A model generated the notes under the pieces. It saw nothing but the letters and a program-made list of their open reading frames with translations. It had not been told where the DNA came from and ran no database searches. Shown here in pieces: positions 28,901 to 36,831 of a stretch of 64,000 bases of DNA. A program made the position numbers and the translations under genes. Source of the DNA: Oceanicoccus sp. KOV_DT_Chl (GTDB taxonomy: Bacteria > Pseudomonadota > Gammaproteobacteria > Pseudomonadales > Dasaniaceae); the NCBI RefSeq assembly GCF_900120175.1, contig NZ_FQLF01000004.1:310001-374000 (forward strand). Direction: 5' to 3'. The first letter of the stretch is position 1, and every line of letters starts with the position of its first letter.

Positions 28901-29602
28901 ATGAATTATGACTGGCTTGCAACCCTTTGTTTTGTTATACCGCTAATAGCAATCACAATGATTGGACGTACCCTGTTGTTTTCTATTCCCGCATTAGCAA
29001 ACACGCGGCAATTGAATCATGCGGAAGATAAAAAGCGTAAAGCGCAGGAGAAATACCCCCCTATTATTAAAAGGAATAATCTTATCGGCCTTGTTAGCAA
29101 CCTGATCTTTTTTATTGCTGTTACGCCTTTTTTTGTCACCCTGCAAACGCAGTCAGTAACAAAAATCTTAATCGATTCTGTTTTAATACTAATGATTTAT
29201 GATTTTTTTTATTACCTAATGCACCGCTTTCTGTTTCACGGCCAAGGTTATTTTCGGCGGGTACACGCCTTACATCACCAGGCTCGTAGCCCCACCACCC
29301 ATATCGATGCCTATTACGTACATCCAGTGGAAACGTTTATGGGGATAGCGTTATTTATGTTGACTATTGTAGGCTTGGGTCTCTTTCTAGGCCCGTATCA
29401 CTCAGCAACGCTGGTGATTGTTTTTTTGATTTTCACTCAGCTCAATACAGTCAACCACACCCATGTTGATCTGCAGTATTTTCCATTTAAAACGCTCAGC
29501 TGGATTACAGCAAAACATTCGGTACATCACGAAAACATGCACAAAGGGAATTACGCAACTATCACATTGCTGTACGACAAATTATTCGGAACGTTTGAAT
29601 AG
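28901..29602 (+). CDS. Fatty acid hydroxylase/sterol desaturase superfamily protein
   Basis: A 233-residue integral membrane di-iron enzyme. The histidine clusters are MHRFLFH, RRVHALHHQARS, NTVNHTHVD and AKHSVHHENMHKGNY, the spacing of the family. About four membrane helices are visible. Members hydroxylate or desaturate lipids, carotenoids or sterols; the substrate cannot be given. It starts 23 bases after the MarR-type gene's stop with a possible AAAGGGTGAAA ribosome site, so the two are an operon. Confidence 0.87.
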   Translation: MNYDWLATLCFVIPLIAITMIGRTLLFSIPALANTRQLNHAEDKKRKAQEKYPPIIKRNNLIGLVSNLIFFIAVTPFFVTLQTQSVTKILIDSVLILMIYDFFYYLMHRFLFHGQGYFRRVHALHHQARSPTTHIDAYYVHPVETFMGIALFMLTIVGLGLFLGPYHSATLVIVFLIFTQLNTVNHTHVDLQYFPFKTLSWITAKHSVHHENMHKGNYATITLLYDKLFGTFE

Positions 29603-29690
29603 CCGGACGGGTTGATACGAATGATCAAATAAAATAAAACAGAAAGGTTTTGGCAGGGGCAGCAATATGGCTATACCCCCGTCGCTTTAA

Positions 29691-29894
29691 TTAGCGGTTA
29701 CCACTGGCCTCGCCAGCTACACCTGCCATTTTTTCTTGCTGAATACGTTGATAGATCTCCTCGCGGTGAACCTCAACTTCTCTAGGAGCAGCAATCCCCA
29801 ATCGAACCTGGTTACCCTGTACTTCAAGGACAGTGATTTTAACATCGTCTCCGATAATCACAGTTTCACCAATTCTTCTCGTTAGTATTAACAC
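29691..29894 (-). CDS. csrA: Carbon storage regulator CsrA
   Basis: A 67-residue CsrA/Rsm[21 protein letters not shown], then [27 protein letters not shown]. These contain the RNA-binding strands beta-1 and beta-5 with Leu4 and Arg44. CsrA dimers bind GGA motifs in mRNA leaders and repress or stabilise them. The start is GTG at 29894 with AGAGGG before it. A palindrome matching the one in the luxI promoter region lies 80-99 bases upstream, so quorum-sensing control of csrA is plausible (see findings). The gene is intact. Confidence 0.95.
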   Translation of the reverse strand: MLILTRRIGETVIIGDDVKITVLEVQGNQVRLGIAAPREVEVHREEIYQRIQQEKMAGVAGEASGNR

Positions 29895-29973
29895 GGCACC
29901 CTCTTTACATAAATTTACAAAGCAGAAATTACTATTATTCTACAACGATAGTGGCAGGCTTTAAATATATAAC

Positions 29974-29993
29974 AACTACCTAGAGGGGTAGTT
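29974..29993. promoter_or_regulatory. Lux-box-like palindrome upstream of csrA
   Basis: AACTACC (29974-29980) and GGTAGTT (29987-29993) form a perfect 7-bp dyad with a 6-base spacer (TAGAGG), 20 bases in all. It lies just past the luxR stop codon and about 80 bases ahead of csrA. The identical arms occur in the luxR-luxI spacer. Lux boxes are about 20 bases, so the shape fits. It might instead be a terminator hairpin for plus-strand reads, since TTTT follows, but no plus-strand gene precedes it. Confidence 0.6.
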
Positions 29994-29994
29994 T

Positions 29995-30834
29995 TTACAA
30001 AAAATGTTGGTTTCGTGCAAGCCTAGCCAGCTGATGACCCGAAACCTTAGGAAGATTAAATTTCTTTCTGATATTCTTTAAATGCACTTTGATGTTATCA
30101 ACAGTACAACTTTTAAGTTCAGCAATCTGTTTTTGGCCAGCACTGGGGTTTTCAAAAAATAACCTTAATACCTCCGCTTCAGCTTTACTCAAAGACGGCG
30201 ATTTAATATCAGCCGGGTTTTGCCCCGCGTCTTTACAAGACTCACAGTCATATAAAGAGTTAATTATGTCCCCCAACAATAAAGCACCTGCCCTAACCTC
30301 ACGCCAATCGACTTTGTTGCTTGTATTCTCAGGCGTAGCAAAACTTAAATCGCTGATATAAATATCATTGGCAATTTGCAGAAAAATACCGCTATAGATA
30401 CCGTGCTGTGCGGCTTCAGAATACACATTCATCGCCCGTTGCAAGTATTCCTTCTCGCCTAGATTGTCCACATTAATCGGTTTGGCCAGCGCTTTATCGA
30501 TCAGTTCCGACCAATAGCCATGGTCAATATATTCAGGTGAATCCGAATCGCTGGTGAAGCGGATAACGGGATCAAACAGATAATGACGCTCAGCAATATA
30601 ACGTGAGTCCCATGCCACCGGAAAATTACTCAAATAAAAGCCCGGTGAAATCATCGAGTTAATCGCCATGCCCTTCAAGCGAAAAGCAAACCGATAGTAT
30701 CGAAACCCCAGTGAAGCTGCTGCACGCTCAATGGTCTGTTGTAAGCGATTGATACATTCCGGGTCATTCGCACCTCTGGTGCAGCCGCCAGGCGCAATAT
30801 CCTCAACAATCAGATCTATAAACTGGCTCTTCAC
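29995..30834 (-). CDS. LuxR-type quorum-sensing regulator
   Basis: About 279 residues. The N-terminal autoinducer-binding domain shows SNFPVAWDSRYIAERHYLFD followed by PVIRF, matching the conserved Trp, Tyr and Asp-Pro of acyl-homoserine-lactone receptors. The C-terminal LuxR helix-turn-helix is LSKAEAEVLRLFFENPSAGQ and CTVDNIKVHLKNIRKKFNLP. I choose GTG at 30834, which has AGGAG five bases upstream, over GTG at 30852. It is read divergently from a LuxI-type synthase gene, the usual cognate pair. Palindromic sites lie on both sides of the gene. Confidence 0.85.
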   Translation of the reverse strand: MKSQFIDLIVEDIAPGGCTRGANDPECINRLQQTIERAAASLGFRYYRFAFRLKGMAINSMISPGFYLSNFPVAWDSRYIAERHYLFDPVIRFTSDSDSPEYIDHGYWSELIDKALAKPINVDNLGEKEYLQRAMNVYSEAAQHGIYSGIFLQIANDIYISDLSFATPENTSNKVDWREVRAGALLLGDIINSLYDCESCKDAGQNPADIKSPSLSKAEAEVLRLFFENPSAGQKQIAELKSCTVDNIKVHLKNIRKKFNLPKVSGHQLARLARNQHFL

Positions 30835-30859
30835 GCCCACTCCTACCCGCACAACACCA

Positions 30860-30879
30860 AACTACCCCAAAAGGTAGTT
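30860..30879. promoter_or_regulatory. Lux-box-like palindrome in the luxR-luxI spacer
   Basis: AACTACC (30860-30866) and GGTAGTT (30873-30879) with spacer CCAAAA make a 20-base palindrome between the divergent LuxR and LuxI genes. It is centred about 75 bases ahead of the luxI start and lies 25 bases ahead of the luxR start. Position and size are those of a lux box; binding of this LuxR is inferred. Confidence 0.7.
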
Positions 30880-30943
30880 TTATTCTTCGCCAATAGCTTA
30901 ACTTAAATGGGCTCAATTCTGAGCAATCATTTAAGGAGTTACT

Positions 30944-31624
30944 ATGAAGCACTTACAAACCCGGCTCTACATCGCAACCCAAACCCCCGTTCACCTTAAA
31001 CAACAATACGGCCAACTTCGCTATCAATGCTTTGACCCTGATGATCCCTATGTGAATATGAACCATCAACAGCAAATAGAGTTAGATCACTTCGATCAAC
31101 AGCCATCAACCATTTATATCATGATAACTGAAACCACTGCCAAAGGTCAGGACTCCCTTATCAGTGCCGTTAGATTTTTACCCACAATCTACGATTATGA
31201 ACTGGAAGCTAGTAGCTATCAGTACCTGACACATGGTACCAAGCTGCCAAAATCACCGACTATTTGGGAGAGCTCTCGCTGGGTCGGTAAAAGCAGCCGC
31301 ACCCGGCTAGGACAACTCAGCACCGGCCTACTTAGCGTTGCAATGTATGAATTAGCGCAACAGAAAGCATTCAGTGCGATTATTGGCGTAATTACTAGTA
31401 AGGCAAAACGCTGGATGAATGCCAGGGAACTGAACACCAGGCAGACGTCCGAACTGTATCGTAGCGAGCGGGATAATACCGACTTAATGATTCAGACAAC
31501 AACAATTGATATTTCAATGTATCAAATGGGCATGACAATGTTGCAATCAGCCATGGGCAACAAAGTTGAACTCATCAGAACGCTGGCAGTCCAGGATGAC
31601 TACCTTGAAGAAGGCGTGGTATAG
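30944..31624 (+). CDS. LuxI-family acyl-homoserine-lactone synthase
   Basis: A 226-residue protein with the conserved residues of LuxI enzymes in order: R26 and F30 (LRYQCF), E46, D48 and D51 (ELDHFD), R77 in ISAVRFLP, and the WESSRWV motif near residue 107, equivalent to the catalytic E and R of WExSRF. It would make an acyl-homoserine lactone from S-adenosylmethionine and acyl-ACP. The C-terminal third diverges from well-known members, so the acyl chain cannot be guessed. AAGGAG lies five bases before the ATG. It is divergent to its likely cognate LuxR. Confidence 0.82.
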   Translation: MKHLQTRLYIATQTPVHLKQQYGQLRYQCFDPDDPYVNMNHQQQIELDHFDQQPSTIYIMITETTAKGQDSLISAVRFLPTIYDYELEASSYQYLTHGTKLPKSPTIWESSRWVGKSSRTRLGQLSTGLLSVAMYELAQQKAFSAIIGVITSKAKRWMNARELNTRQTSELYRSERDNTDLMIQTTTIDISMYQMGMTMLQSAMGNKVELIRTLAVQDDYLEEGVV

Positions 31625-31801
31625 GCACTCGCCAGAGCAATGCTCAACGACTGACCATTGCTCTGCCCCCCCTAAAAATCCGCTGGCCAACTCTACAATT
31701 AGAAACCGACAAATTAATTAATAGATGTTAAGAAGACAGGCTCAGCTGCACCGTGCATCATTCATGATTGATATTGCGATAATACTTTAAAGGGAATACA
31801 C

Positions 31802-32277
31802 ATGAGCGAACAACCCATCAAGCCCTATAGCGCCAAACAAGAAAAATTCGGGACTTGGATTATTAATAAAATCGGCCGCTGGCAAACAACTATTTATGAA
31901 CTTACAGGTGGCCGGGTATGGAACAAATTTCTGGGCTCGCCCGTCGCAATCCTTACTACCGTCGGCCGCAAAAGTGGTATTGAAAGAAAAATCCCGCTGC
32001 TATTTTTAATGCACGGCGAAGAAGTGGTCATGACAGCATCCAAAGGGGCATGTCAAAATTACCCCTGTGGTACTTCAACTTAAAAGCCAAGCCGGAAGCT
32101 CAAATTCAAATTGGCAGCGTTAAAAAAACCTACACCATGCGCGAAGCCAATGAGCAAGAAGAACAATTACTATGGCCGCAACTGGAAGATATGTATGCAG
32201 ACTATAAAGAGTATCGCGCGCGCACCGAGGGCGTACGCAGAATACCGGTACTTATTTTTACCCCTTTAGGCACTTAG
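31802..32277 (+). CDS. Deazaflavin-type nitroreductase family protein (one frameshift)
   Basis: About 158 residues of the DUF385/deazaflavin-dependent nitroreductase-like family. The first part reads GSPVAILTTVGRKSGIERKI and PLLFLMHGEEVVMTASKGG, the second SKLPLWYFNLKAKPEAQIQI and EGVRRIPVLIFT. They lie in different frames; one extra G in the G4 run at 32045-32048 joins them as KGGMSKLPLWYFNL, the family-typical sequence. A flavin or F420-type cofactor is expected from the fold; true F420 use is unlikely to be provable here. Stand-alone gene between luxI and the tRNA group. Confidence 0.78.
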
Positions 32278-32469
32278 AGTAAGAAATCTGACGCGAGCAG
32301 CTGATGTCATGCTGTTTGCAATGAGTTAGCCTATGTGCATCACCCTCAGCCTAAAGCAACTTACGCCGCCACAGCTGTGGGGATTGCCAGGCTCACCCGG
32401 ACAGCAGGCTGAAAACGACCAAAAACAATAACTTATTGCAGCTTTTTAACCCTGTCACGATGTCTTTTC

Positions 32470-32497
32470 TTGACACTTCGAATGCACCCATTAGAAT
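32470..32497 (+). promoter_or_regulatory. Promoter of the tRNA operon
   Basis: A consensus TTGACA (32470-32475) is separated by 16 bases from TAGAAT (32492-32497), five of six matches to TATAAT. A GC-rich discriminator (AGGCGC) follows, as at stable-RNA promoters subject to stringent control. The first tRNA begins about 70 bases downstream. Confidence 0.8.
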
Positions 32498-32565
32498 AGG
32501 CGCTCTTTTCGGGAAGGCCACAGGCAATACGCCAAGCCAAACCAGAAAGACTTGTTATAGATTAA

Positions 32566-32641
32566 GCGGGAATAGCTCAGTTGGTAGAGCGGTACCTTGC
32601 CAAGGTACAGGTCGCCAGTTCGAACCTGGTTTCCCGCTCCA
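32566..32641 (+). tRNA. tRNA-Gly (GCC)
   Basis: A 76-base cloverleaf with CCA encoded: acceptor GCGGGAA pairs with TTCCCGC, the D-arm is AGCTCAGTTGGTAGAGC, the anticodon loop is TTGCCAA giving GCC, and the T-arm contains GTTCGAA. First gene of a Gly-Cys-Leu cluster. Confidence 0.96.
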
Positions 32642-32692
32642 ATAATTAACAAGCGCAGTAAAGGCACCGTTAAGTTGCCAGAGTAAGATCAA

Positions 32693-32766
32693 GGCGCGGT
32701 GGCAGAGTGGTCATGCAGCTGACTGCAACTCAGTGTACGCCGGTTCGATTCCGACCCGCGCCTCCA
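32693..32766 (+). tRNA. tRNA-Cys (GCA)
   Basis: A 74-base cloverleaf including CCA: acceptor GGCGCGG pairs with CCGCGCC, the anticodon loop CTGCAAC gives GCA, and the T-arm is GGTTCGATTCC. It follows tRNA-Gly by about 50 bases. Confidence 0.95.
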
Positions 32767-32827
32767 TTTACTGACTGACCGCTCAGTAAATAACACGGCT
32801 ACCGCCGTGTATAAACAACCCCTCGAT

Positions 32828-32914
32828 GCCCGGGTGGTGAAATCGGTAGACACACAAGACTTAAAATCTTGCGCTTGCAAGAGCGTGCCGGTTCAAGTCC
32901 GGCCCCGGGCACCA
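32828..32914 (+). tRNA. tRNA-Leu (TAA)
   Basis: An 87-base tRNA with long variable arm and CCA: acceptor GCCCGGG pairs with CCCGGGC, the anticodon loop ACTTAAAAT gives TAA, and the T-arm is GGTTCAAGTCC. Last of the three tRNAs. Its 3' end is partly repeated 178 bases downstream. Confidence 0.96.
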
Positions 32915-33089
32915 CTTAATTCTCACAGTTTAAATCCCCTCCTCCACACAACTTAGTACTGCGATACTAGGACTTGAATCGGTGAGGTTCACAAATTGCG
33001 CAGGCAATTTGGACGAGGAGCAAAGCGACGATGCCCCGCAGGGGTGAAAACAGCCCTTAGGTTGTTTTTATCAACTCCGGCCCCGGGCA
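32898..33089 (+). repeat. Duplicated tRNA-Leu 3' end with hairpin-rich spacer
   Basis: TCCGGCCCCGGGCA occurs at 32898-32911 (end of tRNA-Leu) and again at 33076-33089. The spacer contains consecutive small inverted repeats: AAATTGC/GCAATTT, CCCCGCAGGGG and AACAGCC-CTTA-GGTTGTT. This may be a scar of an element that used the tRNA 3' end as attachment site, or a partial tRNA-derived repeat. The second copy lacks the rest of a tRNA. Confidence 0.6.
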
Positions 33090-33714
33090 AAACTTTCCAG
33101 ATTAGTGCTCACTAACATAATGTTTTATGTAGACCCAATGTAGACAGGGCTGACATAAACAAACATCCTTCAGAATCCAAAAATCAACCCTGTACACCTT
33201 CAGCTAAACCCTCCAAAAGCTTGATATCACAAGCCCGTAACTGTTCGCGCCATTACCCAAAGCCGCCATCAGATATTCAATCAAGGCCCTACCCAACAGA
33301 CAGCACCAGTTTTTGCCCTTTTTCACTCCAGATCAGTAGCCTACGGCCTTATATCACTGGATATGGTTAACTTAAGTGTTTGATTTAACAAGAATCTGAT
33401 TTATGATCAAGGGAATGGATTTGGATAATAAGAATAGAAATAAGGCTCACTATCTAAGCACACACTCCCCTTCCATTTTAATAACACATTGATTTCTGAT
33501 GGTTTTTCTCAGCGCTTTATTTTTTTGGTTCCGGGATAATGCGCCATTGAGATATAGCGACTGGGGCTTATGAATAAACTGTTATGAGTGCGGGTAGCCC
33601 AAGATGCTTCATTATTCGTAGCTTCCGCGCAGATATAAATCAACGAAAAACTAGAGATTCATAAAAATTATTATAATTTAAAAAAATCATTTAATATTAC
33701 AAGGAGTACTACCC
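33090..33714. other. Long intergenic stretch at the edge of the accessory region
   Basis: Some 620 bases without a credible gene. TGTAGAC occurs twice (33126 region and shortly after), which is the sort of short repeat seen near tRNA-borne integrases, but no integrase remnant can be read. The final 60 bases are strongly A/T-rich and end with AAGGAG for the following gene. No promoter boxes stand out. Confidence 0.35.
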
Positions 33715-34251
33715 ATGCTGAAACAAACCCTCGTATTAGCGACTCTGGCATTGTCTTTGTCAGCTAATGCTACTCTTATCACTATTGAACACAATATTAC
33801 TAATCTTCCATATAGTGGTTACGTCCCAATTGATCTCGATGCTGACGGGAATACTGACATAAACCTCGCGTCAAACCGTTATGCAAATGTATTTAACTTA
33901 GATACAAGATTCAGCAGGTCATACTCACTAATTGGCGATGAAATTAACGCTGATACTGAATGGTGGTCAGGAAATTATTGGCCTAGCCCTAACGGTTATG
34001 TACAGGATGACCTTTTATATCTAGCTGTGCGTAATACAACCATTGGGGACTATTTTGGTTACATGACCTATGACTATTACTCAGCATCGAATACTGTCTC
34101 TCTTAGGTCTTTCACATATGATAATTCTGGATTACCTATAATTGTCGGCGCAAGTGCCGTTCCAGAACCATCTACAATTGCACTTCTTTGTGTAGGGCTC
34201 TTAGGCCTAGGATGGAGAAGAGGGAATAGCTTTACCAACAGCAACTCATAA
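33715..34251 (+). CDS. Secreted PEP-CTERM protein
   Basis: A 178-residue exported protein. Residues 1-19 are a signal peptide (LKQTLVLATLALSLSANA). The middle is rich in Asn, Asp, Ser and Tyr, as in extracellular polymer-associated proteins. The C-terminus is a PEP-CTERM sorting tag: AVPEPSTIALLCVGLLGLGW followed by RR. Such tags are cut by exosortase; no exosortase gene is in the window. A good AAGGAG precedes the ATG. Its stop codon overlaps the start of an attC-like site, so it may be an integron cassette gene. Function unknown. Confidence 0.85.
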   Translation: MLKQTLVLATLALSLSANATLITIEHNITNLPYSGYVPIDLDADGNTDINLASNRYANVFNLDTRFSRSYSLIGDEINADTEWWSGNYWPSPNGYVQDDLLYLAVRNTTIGDYFGYMTYDYYSASNTVSLRSFTYDNSGLPIIVGASAVPEPSTIALLCVGLLGLGWRRGNSFTNSNS

Positions 34252-34306
34252 CAAAAAAGCGCAAGCGGGACAAAGTGCTGCGCACTTCGCCCCTTCGCTT
34301 GGCGTT
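34246..34306 (+). repeat. Integron attC-like recombination site, split by an IS
   Basis: The stretch starts with TCATAAC (R''-like, ending AAC) overlapping the stop of the preceding gene. An imperfect foldback follows: GCGCAAGCGGGACAAAGTGC against GCACTTCGCCCCTTCGCTTG and then GCGTT. The arms match with extrahelical bases, as attC sites require. The expected right core GTTRRRY is interrupted: GTT at 34304-34306 abuts the IS left end, and GTTAAGT resumes at 36068-36074. Restored, the core is GTTAAGT, a perfect GTTRRRY. No integron integrase is in the window. Confidence 0.65.
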
Positions 34307-36067
34307 GAGGCTGTAGAAAAACCCTAAAAAATTCATTTTCCTTCGAGATTCATAGCCTTTATTGTTTTAAAATAACCCCATCAGCCCCTTAGTGGATTTT
34401 ATGATGGCGCGTTATAAAGATTACGACCTTAATCAAAGCAAATTTATTCCTATTGTTTTTTCTGAGCAGATAACACCTGGTACTTTCGAATACACGGTCA
34501 GTTTTTTAGTGGATGAACATCTCAATATGGAGGTGTTTGATGAGCGCTATAAAAACGATGAGGTTGGCCGGCCAGCCTATGACCCAGCATTGCTGCTGAA
34601 GGTTATTCTATCTGCTTACGCACGGGGGCTTACCTCCAGTCGCGATATTGAAGCGCTGTGCAATGAAAACGTTGTGTTCATGGCGTTGTCAGCTGACACA
34701 CATCCTCATTTCACTACCATTGCAAAATTTATTGCGCAGATGAGTGATGTGATTCAACCACTTTTCACTGAAGTATTGATGGTCTGTGATGATCAGGGAT
34801 TAATTGGCGGCAATTTGTTCGCCATCGACGGGTGTAAAATGCCCTCAAACGCTTCCTAAGAACATTCGGGCACGCATGCGGAGTTAAATAAAAAACATAA
34901 GAAGATTGATAGAGCCGTTAGGCGAATGCTCGCTAAGCATCGAGAAGAGGATGCCGTTAGCCAGAGCAATGACCATACACGCCGCGCTGCAGAAGAAAAA
35001 AATATTGAAGCACTACGAAAGGCGTCGCGTAAGATAAAAAAGCATTTAGAGACCACGGATGATCGCCGTGGTATCAACGGGAAAATTGTTAAGAGTAATA
35101 TTACCGATAATGAAAGTGCCAAAATGCTGACTTCTCATGGGGTTTTGCAGGGGTATAATGGTGTTGCTGCTGCCGATGATAAGCATCAGGTAATTGTTGG
35201 CGCAGCGGCCTTTGGTCAGGGTCCAGAGAATAATTTACTTCAACCAATGATAGAAATCGTTGCAAGTAATTTGGGTGAAAGCTATACCCATAGCACTAAG
35301 GTGACTGCCGATTCCGGCTTCCATTGCAAAGACAGTGTTGAATATTGTTTTGATCAAAACGTTGATGCGTATTTAGCCGATGGTAATTTCAGAAAGCGAG
35401 ACCCCCGTTTTATTGATAGAGACCGCTACCAGCCGAAAAACAGGAAAGCCAAATGGTTTAAGGCTGAAGACTTTGACTATGATCCGGTAACACAGCGCTG
35501 TCGCTGCCCAGCGGGTAATGCTATGTGGCCTAGTGGTAAGCGAATTATAGAAGGCAATGAGTACGCATCCTTTACCGGCTATCTAAATAAGTGCAGTGGT
35601 TGCCCGCTGCAAAAGCAATGCATGAGGCGACCGGCAACAGTCTGTGGGCGGCAAGTATCGATTAAGCTGGGGCGGCAGAAAAATAAAAGCGTCAGCAGTA
35701 TCGATAGAATGAAAGCGAAAATCGATAGTGATGAAGGTCGACATATTTACTGCAAGCGACTGGGTACTATTGAGCCGGTATTTGGCAATATCAATACGAC
35801 AAAACGGCTGAGTCGATTTAGTTTACGAGGTAAAGCCAAGGTTAATGCACAGTGGCTGATGTATTGTATGGTACACAATATTGAGAAGATCCAGCGTTAC
35901 GGCAACAGGGTCTAAATACTGGCCATATAAGACTGAATCGGGCATGATTAGTCTATCAAAATAAAGGAAGGTTTGTTTTTAGTCCTTAAAAATAAGCGGT
36001 AGGGAAATATTCAGATTGTTAGTTAATATCCTCTTCTGCTGCTCTATTGGGATTAATCTACAGCCTC
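34307..36067 (+). mobile_element. IS1182-family insertion sequence
   Basis: An element of 1,761 bases. Its ends are the inverted repeat GAGGCTGTAGA (34307-34317) and TCTACAGCCTC (36057-36067), with further partial match inward (AAAACCC against TTAATCCC). GTT flanks both sides (34304-34306 and 36068-36070) as a possible 3-base target duplication. The single gene inside is a DDE transposase with an internal stop. It is inserted in the core of an attC-like site. Confidence 0.8.
34401..35915 (+). pseudogene. IS1182-family transposase with an internal stop
   Basis: Both parts lie in one frame and together make about 504 residues, typical of IS1182-type DDE transposases. The N-part is MARYKDYDLNQSKFIPIVFS through FAIDGCKMPSNAS, then a TAA at 34857-34859, then EHSGTHAELNKKHKKIDRAV and onward. 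In relatives the stop position is a lysine (SANASKEWSG), so AAA to TAA is the simplest cause. The C-terminal part has a cysteine cluster (CRCPAGN and CSGCPLQKQCMRRP) and ends RYGNRV. The element is probably immobile unless the stop is read through or is a sequence error. The start is one of two ATGs at 34401/34404. Confidence 0.82.
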
Positions 36068-36231
36068 GTTAAGTGCGAATGAGTTTTTATTTATTTTATG
36101 ACCTGAATATCAATATGCTTTTTAGGTATTATAAATTTGATAAATATTTGAACACGGCTATCATAAAGGCCGCTTTCAACCTGAATATCGAGAGCTAAGA
36201 CGATAATAAAATACAAGGGAGATTTGTTATT

Positions 36232-36741
36232 ATGAAAAATATTATCTGTACACTTGGAGCAGTAGCGCCGCTGCTGCTATCTAGCCCTGTCTTGCGGGCG
36301 GAAATTATCCCTGTAAACGTTGAAATAGGGGCAACCACAACTATGGCTGCAGTGGAAGACTTGTTCGGCACCGGTGCCGGCACCTATGACTCATTGACAG
36401 GGGCTATAGAGTTTTCAGGGAGCTGGGATAGCCTAACTACAACAGCAAGTGCTGAGTGGGTAATTAATGAATTGACCGGAACAATAAACTACTCATCATG
36501 TGAGCTCGCTATACTTCCAGGTATAGGTATAGACTGCGGAGCCCCTTTGGGGGAGCTGCCAATTGATGTCGTGCTGAATACGGTTGATAGTACTGGTAAT
36601 GGAGACATTCATTATTGGGCTGCGGGTGGAAATAGCTACAAAATGTTCATGAGTGTAACTTCTGTCCCGTTGCCGGCTACAGCTTGGCTGTTTGGGTCCT
36701 CTGTACTTGCGTTGCTGGGGGTTAAGCGGGCACGCCTCTAG
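36232..36741 (+). CDS. Secreted protein with PEP-CTERM-type (VPLPA) tag
   Basis: A 169-residue exported protein with a signal peptide of about 22 residues (KNIICTLGAVAPLLLSSPVL) and a C-terminal sorting tag SVPLPATAWLFGSSVLALLG followed by basic VKRARL, the VPLPA variant of PEP-CTERM. The middle contains two cysteines (SSCELA and IDCGAP). It is not similar to the PEP-CTERM protein on the other side of the IS apart from the tag type. AAGGGAG lies before the ATG. It begins about 160 bases past the reconstituted attC-like core, so it may be the next cassette or resident DNA. Confidence 0.8.
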   Translation: MKNIICTLGAVAPLLLSSPVLRAEIIPVNVEIGATTTMAAVEDLFGTGAGTYDSLTGAIEFSGSWDSLTTTASAEWVINELTGTINYSSCELAILPGIGIDCGAPLGELPIDVVLNTVDSTGNGDIHYWAAGGNSYKMFMSVTSVPLPATAWLFGSSVLALLGVKRARL

Positions 36742-36831
36742 TTAAAGAAAAAATAATCCTAATAAAAAGCTAGTTCATTGATGGGGGCCATGCTTTACAA
36801 AGTGCAGAAAACACTTAATCGGGTAAAATTA

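Noticed and set aside
29974-29993. Intrinsic terminator for luxR at the second palindrome
   Set aside because: On the luxR strand the sequence after the stem is not T-rich, while the arms are identical to those in the luxI promoter region.
32436-32645. A plus-strand frame across the tRNA promoter and tRNA-Gly
   Set aside because: It covers a clear promoter and tRNA gene; not a protein gene.
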